Shown here in pieces: positions 32,154 to 40,655 of a stretch of DNA of 64,000 bases. Positions within the stretch are counted from its first letter, which is position 1. Each line of letters opens with the position of its first letter. The position numbers and the translations under genes were made by a program. The DNA lies in the NCBI RefSeq assembly GCF_014697615.1, contig NZ_JACJSD010000009.1, positions 1 through 64,000 on the forward strand, given 5' to 3'. Source of the stretch: Nostoc sp. FACHB-280. Its GTDB lineage: Bacteria > Cyanobacteriota > Cyanobacteriia > Cyanobacteriales > Nostocaceae. The notes beneath the pieces are model-generated. The model was not told the origin of the DNA. It worked only from the letters and a program-made list of their open reading frames with translations, and ran no database searches.

Positions 32154-32484
32154 TTTGCTTTTATTCTCCCATTAAACCTAACATTTCTATGAAAATCTAG
32201 GGTAACTGCTCATAAGATAACTCATCAAGAAAAGAGTTATCAAAAGAAGTTATATTTGTTATACAATATAAACTTATTTCAGAAAATTTACGGTAACAAG
32301 CAACTCGTTTTTGAGATAACTTGATATCAATCAATATTTATTACATAACTTAGTTAAAAAGCTAATTATTATGCAGTATGAAGGATACAAGTACTTGAGG
32401 AGTGTCTGCACACTGAGAAGCAACAAAACTCTTCCACAATCATGACCCTCCAGTAAAAGCTTTGACAATCAATAGGTTTTGAGG
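32154..32484. other. Spacer between divergent lipoprotein and sensor kinase genes
   Basis: This AT-rich spacer has no gene. It contains an inverted repeat at 32216-32241 and a further GATAAC half-site near 32315. Both promoters must lie here. Confidence 0.6.
32216..32241. promoter_or_regulatory. Inverted-repeat operator candidate
   Basis: GATAACTC (32216-32223) and GAGTTATC (32234-32241) form a perfect 8-bp inverted repeat around a 10-bp centre, 63 bp upstream of the lipoprotein start codon. A third half-site (GATAACTT) occurs at 32315-32322 on the kinase side. The regulator is unknown. Confidence 0.45.
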
Positions 32485-34436
32485 ATGGCATTTTTAGATA
32501 ATTTTTTTTTCCTAACCAGTTTATTCCCCACGGACATTGCTATCTGTGGAAACCGGGATTAGTGTGGTTGCACGTTCTTTCCGACTCACTAACTGCAATA
32601 GCTTATTATTCAATTCCATTCATGCTGGTGTATTTCGTCCGCAAACGCAAAGATTTGCCGTTTGACTGGATATTTTTAATGTTTGGTGCATTTATCATTG
32701 CTTGCGGTACAACTCATGTTATGGATGTTTTGACACTTTGGTATCCAACTTACTGGTTATCAGGTTTAATTAAAGCCATCACAGCTTTAATCTCAATCAC
32801 TACATCTGTACAACTTGTACCGTTAATACCTCAAGCACTAGCTTTACCTAGTCATGCACAACTAGAAGCTGCAAACTCTCAACTAGCCACAGAAATTGCT
32901 GAACGCAAACGCACAGAAGAAGTACTCCGAGAAAGTGAAGAACGTTGGCAATTAGCTTTGCGTGGCAATAATGATGGGATTTGGGATTGGAATATTAAAA
33001 CAAATCAAGTATTTTTCTCTTCTCGTTGGAAAGAAATGCTTGGTTATGAAGATGATGAAATTAAAAATCATTTGCAAGAAATTTGGACAAGGATTCACCC
33101 AGATGATTTAGATGCTGTTGTCAAAGCAGTTCAAGAGCATTTTGCGAAAGTGACACCATTTTATGCTAAAGAATTTCGTGTTCTTTGTAAAAATGGGACG
33201 TATAAATGGATATTAGATCGGGGTCAAGCCTTGTGGGATGAAAATGATAATGTAGTCCGTATGGTAGGGTCACATACAGATATTACTGAACGTAAGCAAG
33301 CTGAAGAAACTTTAAGTAGACTACTCACACAACTAGAAATTAAAGTAGCAGAACGCACAGCAGAGTTAACAAGAATTAATCAGTCATTAGAGGCAGAAAT
33401 TACTAAGCGTCAACAGATAGAAACGGCATTAAGAGATAGTGAAGAGCGATTTCGGACGGCATTTCATCAAGCAGCCGTTGGGATTGCTCATGTAGGTTTA
33501 GATGGCAGATGGTTATTAGTCAACCAAAGGCTTTGCGATATTGTTGGTTATACATCAGAGGAATTAGAATTACGTACTTTTCAAGAAATTACTCACCCAG
33601 ATGATTTAAGAGAGTCTTTGAAATGTATTGATGAAATATTGTTAGGCAATATTCAAACATATACAATCGAAAAACGTTATTTTCGTAAAGATGGTGCTGT
33701 CATCTGGATTAACTTTACTGTTTCGTTAACACATCATACTTCAGGAGAGCCAAAGTATTTTATTGCTGTGATTGAAGATATTAGCGATCGCAAACAATCT
33801 CAAGCCCAAATTCAAGCATCATTACTCGAAAAAGAAGTTCTACTCAAAGAAATTTACCATCGAGTCAAAAATAATTTACAAGTCATCTCTAGTTTGCTGA
33901 ATTTGCAATCTGATTATATTAAAGATAAAGAAGATATATACATATTTCAAAAAAGTCAGCAGCGGATTGAATCAATGGCGTTGGTACATGAAAAAATGTA
34001 TCAATCTCCCGACTTGGCTCGCATTGATTTTGGTGAGTATATTCAAGATTTAGTTGCCAGTTTATTTAGCTGTTACGCAATTAATGCAGGGGCAATTTCT
34101 TTACAATTCCATGTTAAATATCAGGTTTTACTCGGTTTAGATTTGGCAATTCCCTGTGGTTTAATTGTGAATGAACTTGTATCTAACTCCTTAAAATACG
34201 GGTTTCCTAATGGTAGAATCGGAGAGATTTGTGTAGGAATTACAGAAGATTTAGACCAGAAATTTACTATTTTTGTTAGTGATAATGGTGTCGGATTACC
34301 ACCTAACTTTAATTTTCAAAATACAGCATCGTTAGGTTGGCAGTTGGTTGAGGCTTTAACTCAACAAATTTCCGGAACAATTAAGATTAACAGTCAGACT
34401 GGTGTAGAATTTCAAATAACATTTCCTTTAACATAA
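32485..34436 (+). CDS. Ethylene-receptor-like PAS histidine kinase, apparent 5' frameshift
   Basis: The main frame (624 residues from the GTG at 32562) has a three-helix membrane domain matching plant ETR1. Relative to ETR1, the residues needed for copper/ethylene binding sit at a constant offset of 17: D8, Y15, I18, P19, I45, C48 and H52. Two PAS domains follow (about 125-250 and 290-410), then a HisKA_2 kinase core with the His of IYHRVKNNLQ near residue 433 and an ATPase with NELVSNSLKYG and DNGVGLPP. Upstream of the GTG the same frame still encodes conserved PHGHCYLWKPGLVW but meets a stop at 32499. The ATG at 32485 (MAFLDNFF) is in another frame and joins only if a nine-T run at 32502-32510 shifts. 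Confidence 0.85.
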
Positions 34437-34741
34437 ATTAAAGGAAATATTATTTAACAGTATAAGGATATCGGAGGTGGTAATAAGATTTATCAGGAGT
34501 CATACTATTTCACTTTAAGAATGATACAAATAGGCAAGCAGAGGGGGCAGAGGAGCAGAGGAAGAGATTTGTATCAGTAATTTCGTGAATTGACATCATG
34601 AGTTAGGAGTTAGAATTCAGAATGATGATGACTTCTAGATTCTGGGTTCTGAATACATAGGAAGATTTTGATTACCTTATAATTGCTGTTTGAGATATTT
34701 GATTTATCTATGCTTGGTAATTTATTTTATAATACACATAC
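34437..34741. other. Spacer with dispersed repeat
   Basis: This 305-bp spacer between the two sensor genes has no gene. It holds a copy of dispersed repeat family B at 34508-34594 and stretches related to the GGAGTTAGAATTCAGAAT-type repeats. A promoter for the next gene is likely after it. Confidence 0.6.
34508..34594. repeat. Dispersed repeat family B, copy 1
   Basis: TTTCACTTTAAGAATGATAC at the left and CAGTAATTTCGTGAA at the right match 56993-57098, with GCAGAGG-type sequence between. Both copies are intergenic. Confidence 0.75.
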
Positions 34742-36265
34742 ATGACGGACGCGAATATTTTAGTTGTTGAAGACGAATCTATTGTTGCGAAGGATTTACA
34801 AAATAGACTGAGGAGATTTGGCTATACAGTGGCTGGAATTGCGTCTTCTGGTCAAGAGGCGATTAAGAAAGCTATGGAATTTAGCCCTGACTTAGTACTT
34901 ATGGATATCCGTTTAAAAGGGCAAATGGATGGTATACAAGCAGCGGCAGAAATTCATAAATGTTTAGATATTCCGATAATTTATTTAACTGCTTATGCAG
35001 ATGAAGATACATTAGAAAGAGCCAAAATAACCGAACCTTTTGGTTATTTACTCAAACCTTTTAAAGAAAGAGAACTAAAAACAAATATTGAAATTGCACT
35101 AACAAAACATAAATTAGAGAAACAATTGAAAACTAACCAAAAATGGTTAGCGACATTACTCAATAGTATTAGTGATGGGGTGATATCTAGCGATCGCAAT
35201 CAACTGATCACCTTTATGAATCCGGTAGCAGAAAAGTTGACAGGGTGGACACAGGCAGAAGCGATCACTAAAAATATAGCAGAAGTATTTAAAATTATTG
35301 ATATCAATACTAGAGAACCTTTAGAAAATCCGATCAAAACAGTTCTAGAATCAGAGGCGATCGCACCTTTTTTCACCACAACTATTTTAATTGCTCAAAA
35401 CGGTACCGAAACACCAATTGATCCCAGCGCCGCACCCATCAAAGATGACCAAAATAATCTCATCGGTGCGGTGTTAGTGTTTCGGGATGTGACCGAAAGA
35501 TTACAAGCGATGGCTGCGCGACAAAAACAAATGCAGCAAGAGCAACTTGTCGCCCAATGGGAGCAACTCAATCAATTCAAAAATGACTTTTTAAATTTAG
35601 TTTCTCATGAATTGCGATCGCCGCTTTACCACATGAAAAGTATGATTCAAATGTTACAGATAGCAACAGCTGTTCAAGAACAGCATTACTTTCTGGACAT
35701 TTTAGAAGCAGAGTGCGATCGGGAAATGGAACTGATAAACGACTTATTAGAGTTACAACGCCTGGAAAACTCATCAAATCTGCTGTTAGCTCCTGATTTA
35801 TTAGTTTTACAACAGTGGCTACCTTGGCTGATTGAACCATTTCAAATCCGCACTCAAGAACATCAACAAACCTTGCAACTTTATCTACCGGAAAATTTAC
35901 CTGCACTATTTTCTGACCGTCCTAGCTTAGAACGTATCTTAGTAGAATTGCTAAATAATGCTTGTAAGTATACACCTGCTGGTGGTGAAATTGTGTTGAG
36001 TGTCAGCCATGAAACTGCTGAAATTCCAGCCAAAATGATTGTTACCGTTAGGAACTCAGCCGAAATCCCCGCCGATGAATTACCCAGAATTTTTGAAAAA
36101 TTTTACCGCTTTCCTGATGCAGATATTTGGAACCAAGGTGGTACAGGCTTAGGTTTAGCAATTGTGCAGAAGTTAGTAGCACAACTGCAAGGTAGCATTC
36201 AAGTCACCAGCAATCAGGGATGGACAACGTTTACTTTAACATTAAGTGATTTAGAAATCAGTTAA
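34742..36265 (+). CDS. REC-PAS-histidine kinase
   Basis: This 507-residue soluble protein has a receiver domain at its N-terminus (1-120) with phospho-acceptor D55 (LVLMDIRLKG), the acidic pair E10/D11, and Lys in GYLLKPFK. A PAS domain follows (about 135-250; FMNPVAEKLTGW), then a short coiled coil and a histidine kinase with the His of LVSHELRSPLYH near 289. The ATPase motifs LVELLNNACKYTP and GGTGLGLAIV are intact. It probably takes a phosphate from an upstream kinase and signals on. The preceding ethylene-receptor-like kinase on the same strand is the natural candidate, but the link is inferred from position only. Confidence 0.9.
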   Translation: MTDANILVVEDESIVAKDLQNRLRRFGYTVAGIASSGQEAIKKAMEFSPDLVLMDIRLKGQMDGIQAAAEIHKCLDIPIIYLTAYADEDTLERAKITEPFGYLLKPFKERELKTNIEIALTKHKLEKQLKTNQKWLATLLNSISDGVISSDRNQLITFMNPVAEKLTGWTQAEAITKNIAEVFKIIDINTREPLENPIKTVLESEAIAPFFTTTILIAQNGTETPIDPSAAPIKDDQNNLIGAVLVFRDVTERLQAMAARQKQMQQEQLVAQWEQLNQFKNDFLNLVSHELRSPLYHMKSMIQMLQIATAVQEQHYFLDILEAECDREMELINDLLELQRLENSSNLLLAPDLLVLQQWLPWLIEPFQIRTQEHQQTLQLYLPENLPALFSDRPSLERILVELLNNACKYTPAGGEIVLSVSHETAEIPAKMIVTVRNSAEIPADELPRIFEKFYRFPDADIWNQGGTGLGLAIVQKLVAQLQGSIQVTSNQGWTTFTLTLSDLEIS

Positions 36266-36407
36266 GTCAAGAGACTAGTACAAAAAGGCAAAAGTAAAAG
36301 ATCAAAAGGAAAAAGAAACAATAGTGATACCACAAGCTTTTTAGCAATTTCTTATGGTTGGTTTATTTATGCCCATTGGTCACAGAAAAAACTTTCTTCT
36401 CTAGTCT

Positions 36408-37799
36408 CTAGACTCTCTTTTCCCACTTAGATGACATGATCCGAAATCGCCAACTCAAAACTATAGCCGCACTAGCTAAACCTATGGCTAATCCCCACCA
36501 TAGGCCAATAGTTCCATAACCAAACCAAACTCCCAGTGCATAACCAGTTAATAAACCAACACACCAGTAAGCAAAAACCCCAATTAACATTGGGATGCGA
36601 GTATCTTTTAAACCACGTAATGCTCCAGATGCGGTTGCTTGGATGCCATCAGCAATTTGAAAAAATGCTGCTACTGCCAGTAATTTTATTGCTAAATTGA
36701 CTACATTTTGATTGTTGGGATTGTTGATGTCTAGGTAAAGCGAAACAATCAATTTGGGAAATAACCAAAATATTACACCAGCGATCGCCATAGACAAACC
36801 TCCCAAGGCAATGCCTACATATCCAGCCAAACGGACATTTTGCAAGTCTTCCTCCCCAGCTAATTGCCCAACACGTACTGTTGTTGCCAGAGAAATACCC
36901 AAAACCATCTGAAATGACATAGAAGCGGTTTGCAAAGCAATTTGATGGGCAGCGAGCGCAGCTGTTCCCAATTGGCCGATAATAAACGTCACAACAGTAA
37001 ACAATCCAGCTTCTACAGCAACTAATCCGCCAATGGGTAAGCCAACCTGAAAAATTTCCCAAAAAATGCGGCGATTTTGTTGGCTGAGTTTGGAAATAGG
37101 TGAAGACTGAAAAATTTTGTAAACTGCAAAGCGACGTTGACTAAATATATAAATAGCCAGAGTAATAAACATACTCCACAGTGACAAAGCACTAGCCCAA
37201 CCAATACCAGCTAGTCCCAGGGCGGGTAGTCCTAATTTGCCAAACATTAAAACATAGTTAGCGGTAATATTGAGCAGCGTACCCAAGACAACAGTTACCA
37301 TTACTAACTGCGGTTGGGAAATGGCAGACAGAAAGCCTTTTAGCACAGCAAAACCTAATGCTGGGATAAAACCCCAAGCGATCGCTCTTAAATAAGTTTG
37401 TGCTAGTGCAGCTGCATTCACATCCTGCCCTAACAGCACCAGCAAAGTACTACCATGCCAAAGTAAGACTGTAATTGGTATACCTAATAGCAGAGATATC
37501 CCTAAGCCTTGTCGCACAATCTGACCAACTTGTTCAGGCTTACCGGCTCCGTATGCTTTCGCCACTAGGGGGCTGACAGCAGAAATCATACCTGTAATCA
37601 CAAGCAAACAAAAGGTAAATATTGCCGCACCCAAACCTCCAGATGCGATCGTCTGACTGCCTAACCAACCCATCATCACTGTATCGACAAAACCTGTTGC
37701 TGATTGGGCTATTTGTGCTGCTACTAGTGGAACAGCTAACAGCAGACATTGTTTAACTTCAGAAATCAATCTGGAGCCACTGGTATTGTCCTTAATCAT
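36408..37799 (-). CDS. MATE family multidrug efflux transporter
   Basis: This 463-residue inner-membrane protein has about twelve hydrophobic segments in two related halves. The signature FVDTVMMGWLGSQTIASGGLGAAIF near the N-terminus and QTASMSFQMVLGISLATTVRVGQLAG in the second half are typical NorM/DinF-type MATE motifs. It is presumably a sodium- or proton-coupled exporter of organic cations. It has no partner gene. The substrate cannot be told. Confidence 0.9.
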   Translation of the reverse strand: MIKDNTSGSRLISEVKQCLLLAVPLVAAQIAQSATGFVDTVMMGWLGSQTIASGGLGAAIFTFCLLVITGMISAVSPLVAKAYGAGKPEQVGQIVRQGLGISLLLGIPITVLLWHGSTLLVLLGQDVNAAALAQTYLRAIAWGFIPALGFAVLKGFLSAISQPQLVMVTVVLGTLLNITANYVLMFGKLGLPALGLAGIGWASALSLWSMFITLAIYIFSQRRFAVYKIFQSSPISKLSQQNRRIFWEIFQVGLPIGGLVAVEAGLFTVVTFIIGQLGTAALAAHQIALQTASMSFQMVLGISLATTVRVGQLAGEEDLQNVRLAGYVGIALGGLSMAIAGVIFWLFPKLIVSLYLDINNPNNQNVVNLAIKLLAVAAFFQIADGIQATASGALRGLKDTRIPMLIGVFAYWCVGLLTGYALGVWFGYGTIGLWWGLAIGLASAAIVLSWRFRIMSSKWEKRV

Positions 37800-37865
37800 T
37801 AGATTTGAAAATTACTTGAAGATGGGTAAATTTGCCATCTTTTACTTTTGCAAAAGATGGCAAAG

Positions 37866-37947
37866 AGTGAGTGAAGTACACAAGTTAGTTATCAAAACTA
37901 GATAGATAGTCTATTGTCATTCTGACTTCTGACTCCTAAATTCTGCT
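37866..37947. repeat. Dispersed repeat family C, copy 2
   Basis: This is the second copy of the roughly 80-bp repeat at 15546-15624, sharing GTGAAGTACACAA, AGTTATCAA, CATTCTGACTTCTGACTCC and AATTCTGCT. Confidence 0.75.
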
Positions 37948-37982
37948 ACATCAACAGCAGTTTACGTTGTTGGTAGCGAATT

Positions 37983-38210
37983 TCACTCCTCTAAATGGTC
38001 TATTTCCCCTGTTTCATATTCATACTGCTCTACCACTTCTTCCGCGTCGTCTTCTTCATCTTCGTAATAGTGTTCCACAAATACGTAAGGTTCTAATCGT
38101 CCAGTACTCGCTAACCAATCAAGCAAAGATTGCTCTTGCTTGAGCGGAATAATCGCTGCTGGCTGATAACGGGGTTCTTCGTGGAGAGCGGGGTTAGACA
38201 GCTTAACCAT
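37983..38210 (-). CDS. DUF3134-like small acidic protein
   Basis: This 75-residue cytosolic protein has the N-terminal pattern NPALHEEPRYQPAAIIPLKQ followed by SLLDWLASTGRL, which recalls the cyanobacterial DUF3134 family. It ends in a strongly acidic tail (EDEEDDAEEVVEQ). I start at the ATG at 38210, which follows a GGGGG ribosome site, rather than at a TTG five codons upstream. The function of the family is unknown. Confidence 0.7.
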   Translation of the reverse strand: MVKLSNPALHEEPRYQPAAIIPLKQEQSLLDWLASTGRLEPYVFVEHYYEDEEDDAEEVVEQYEYETGEIDHLEE

Positions 38211-38225
38211 CGTTTTTACCCCCAA

Positions 38226-38590
38226 CGAATCGATCTGTATTTCCAGTTGCCTTAAGCAATTGCAACTTGGTATGACTAACAGTCTGCTGCGTGTAATCTC
38301 AAAAACCTCTGACTTTTGGCAGATGTTCTTCTCTCCACAAGAACGATTTGCTGTTAATTTGCGAAGTAAATTTTTTTGTGCGATCGCCTACATTATTTGA
38401 TAACTCGTGATGCGTGCAACTTAGACAAACTGATTTATCTGTCAGGTTCCTATTGAATTTTCCCTGTAACCTGTAACCTATAACCTGTTTCCTACTTAAA
38501 AACAAACACAACAACCAAGCAACGCCTGATTGTTGTGTAAGGGTGTGGCACTTACTGTGAAGCTCTGCTTAAGAAATTCAGAGCAAGGGC
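38226..38590. other. Spacer between DUF3134 gene and psaM
   Basis: I see no gene or confident regulatory site in this 365-bp stretch. It contains a few TAACCTGTAACCTATAACC-like short direct repeats around 38463-38490. Confidence 0.55.
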
Positions 38591-38686
38591 TTACTTGTAA
38601 AGTTCTGTCGCTAAACGCCAAGCCAAAACGCCTGGAATTAGCGCCACAACTAGAGCAATATAAACTTGGGTATCTGAGATGGTCAT
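38591..38686 (-). CDS. psaM: Photosystem I reaction centre subunit XII (PsaM)
   Basis: This 31-residue single-helix protein has the PsaM pattern: a short lumenal start (MTISDTQVYIALV), one hydrophobic helix (ALVVALIPGVLAW) and the conserved C-terminus RLATELYK. A strong GGAGG ribosome site lies 9 bp before the ATG. PsaM sits at the trimer interface region of cyanobacterial photosystem I in the thylakoid membrane. It is easily overlooked because of its size. No other photosystem gene is adjacent. Confidence 0.92.
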   Translation of the reverse strand: MTISDTQVYIALVVALIPGVLAWRLATELYK

Positions 38687-38844
38687 TGTTGAAAACCTCC
38701 TAAACTTAAATCGATTTTCGACAGTTCGTTTACTACTTTTCCTTGTTTTGCCGATTTTGGGGAATATCTTGTTACAAGATGCAACAATAGCCCTGGTGAA
38801 TCAGTAGTCTATAGTTATCTTTCATTATAAAAATTTATAAAAAT

Positions 38845-40095
38845 ATGGATTTGTATTTAGGGATTGATTATGGAACCTCTGGTGCAAGGGCTGTGGTAAT
38901 TGATGACCAAGGCAATGTACAAACAGAGGTGCGCTATCCTTGGCAGAAGAAGGATGCTGACCATTGGAGTCGGGCTTTATGGAGTTTGTTAGCCGATATT
39001 CCTGAGCCATTGCGCCAACAAATCAAAGCGATCGCTATTAATGGGACTTCCTCTACTGTTCTGCTTTGTGATGGGGCTGGTAAGCCTGTAGATGTCCCTT
39101 TACTTTACAATGACGCGCGGGGGGCAGTGGTACTAGAGCAGCTAAGGAAAGTTGCACCACCTAATCATACAGTATTAAGTGCTACTTCCAGTCTTGCCAA
39201 ACTTCTGTGGATGTCACAGCAAACATTTTTTGCAGAAGCCCGATATTTTGTGCATCAAGCCGATTGGTTAGCCTTTCTATTGCATGGACAATTGGGTATT
39301 AGTGATTACCATAATGCTTTAAAGCTAGGCTATGACGTGGAAGCCTTGGAATATCCAGAATGGTTAAACCAACTAGCAATACCGATTCAGTTACCGCAAG
39401 TGTTAGCACCAGGGACACCCATCGCCGAAATTCGCCCAGATATTGCGATGAAATTTCGTTTTCGCCGTGATTGCTTAGTATGTGCGGGTACAACTGATAG
39501 TATTGCCGCCTTTATTGCCAGTGGTGCAGAATTACCAGGAGAAGCTGTGACATCTCTGGGTTCAACCTTAGTACTGAAATTATTAAGCCATACTCGGATA
39601 GAAGATGCCAGATATGGAATTTACAGTCATCGGTTTGGTGATTTGTGGTTGACTGGCGGTGCGTCTAATACGGGTGGTGCTGTGTTGCGGGAATTTTTTA
39701 CGAATGCAGAGTTAGAAAATTTGAGTCGGGAAATTGATCCAGCCAAAGTCAGCAACTTAGATTATTATCCCTTGTTGCAACCAGGCGATCGCTTTCCAAT
39801 TAATGACCCCAAATTACCGCCACGACTTACACCACGCCCAGAAATACCAAAAGAATTTTTACACGGTTTACTAGAAAGTATTGCGCGAATAGAAGCCAGG
39901 GGATATGAACTATTACAAAGCTTGGGCGCAAATCCAGTACAACGAGTATATACAGCAGGTGGTGGTGCAGCAAATTCTACTTGGACTGCTATTCGTCAAC
40001 GACATTTAAAAGTACCTGTTGTTGCCTCAGGTTACACCGAAGCTGCTTACGGGACAGCACTTTTAGCTCAAACAAAATATCGCCATCCTCAATGA
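38845..40095 (+). CDS. FGGY-family sugar kinase, D-ribulokinase-like
   Basis: This 416-residue cytosolic kinase has the actin-like ATPase fold: phosphate-1 motif LGIDYGTSGARAVVID near the start, a second phosphate motif CAGTTDSIAAFIASG, and the adenosine motif YTAGGGAANSTWTAIRQR. It is shorter than E. coli xylulokinase and lacks its C-terminal extension. This matches the cyanobacterial/plant XK-1-type proteins that act as D-ribulose kinases. It would return free ribulose to ribulose-5-phosphate. It is divergent from psaM. Confidence 0.82.
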   Translation: MDLYLGIDYGTSGARAVVIDDQGNVQTEVRYPWQKKDADHWSRALWSLLADIPEPLRQQIKAIAINGTSSTVLLCDGAGKPVDVPLLYNDARGAVVLEQLRKVAPPNHTVLSATSSLAKLLWMSQQTFFAEARYFVHQADWLAFLLHGQLGISDYHNALKLGYDVEALEYPEWLNQLAIPIQLPQVLAPGTPIAEIRPDIAMKFRFRRDCLVCAGTTDSIAAFIASGAELPGEAVTSLGSTLVLKLLSHTRIEDARYGIYSHRFGDLWLTGGASNTGGAVLREFFTNAELENLSREIDPAKVSNLDYYPLLQPGDRFPINDPKLPPRLTPRPEIPKEFLHGLLESIARIEARGYELLQSLGANPVQRVYTAGGGAANSTWTAIRQRHLKVPVVASGYTEAAYGTALLAQTKYRHPQ

Positions 40096-40195
40096 TTGTT
40101 GAAGGAGGCAGAAGGCAGGAGATAAAATTCTGACCATGCCTAGTATGTGTGCCTTTTAAATTTACTCACCTATACTTCAACTGTTATATCTCTCT

Positions 40196-40228
40196 ACCTT
40201 GTCCCCCTTGTCTACCTTGTCCCCCCTA
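40196..40228. repeat. Degenerate tandem repeat (CCTTGTC/CCCCCTT type)
   Basis: This short low-complexity repeat sits before the DUF2809 gene. Its reverse complement resembles the GACAAGG stretch at 26349-26396. Confidence 0.6.
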
Positions 40229-40245
40229 TATTTCGGAAATGCTCA

Positions 40246-40647
40246 ATGTTATCACTGATAAACATTCGCTGGCGCACTATTCTTTCTCTGACTATTATTC
40301 TCCCTATTGGACTTTTATACAGTCACTATCGCTATTCTGTTGGGTGGTTAAACCAAGAGGTAGGAGGGATTTTTTATGAGATATTTTGGTGCTTGCTGGC
40401 ATTTCTATTTATTCCGACTCGCAAGTCAGTTTGGCAAATTCCGTTATGGGTATTGGTCATTACTTGCTTGTTAGAATTTATGCAATTATGGCATCCACCT
40501 TTTTTAAATTGGATGCGTTCATTTTGGTGGGGAAGAATGTTAATAGGTACAGCTTTCACTTGGGTAGATTTCCCCTATTATTTTATTGGTAGTGGGTTAG
40601 GATGGCTGTGGCTGCGGCTGATAATTCGGGGAGCAAAGCTCAAATAA
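40246..40647 (+). CDS. DUF2809-like membrane protein
   Basis: This 133-residue protein has about four hydrophobic helices. The central motif NQEVGGIFYEIFWCLLAFLFIPT is the characteristic part of DUF2809/VanZ-like small membrane proteins, and LLEFMQLWHPPFLNWMR follows. The frame is open upstream to 40147, but that part is low-complexity repeat, so I use the ATG at 40246 where the hydrophobic family-like region begins. The function is unknown. It is convergent with the REC-DUF3685 gene, with only 8 bp between stops. Confidence 0.75.
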   Translation: MLSLINIRWRTILSLTIILPIGLLYSHYRYSVGWLNQEVGGIFYEIFWCLLAFLFIPTRKSVWQIPLWVLVITCLLEFMQLWHPPFLNWMRSFWWGRMLIGTAFTWVDFPYYFIGSGLGWLWLRLIIRGAKLK

Positions 40648-40655
40648 GCCAAAAT

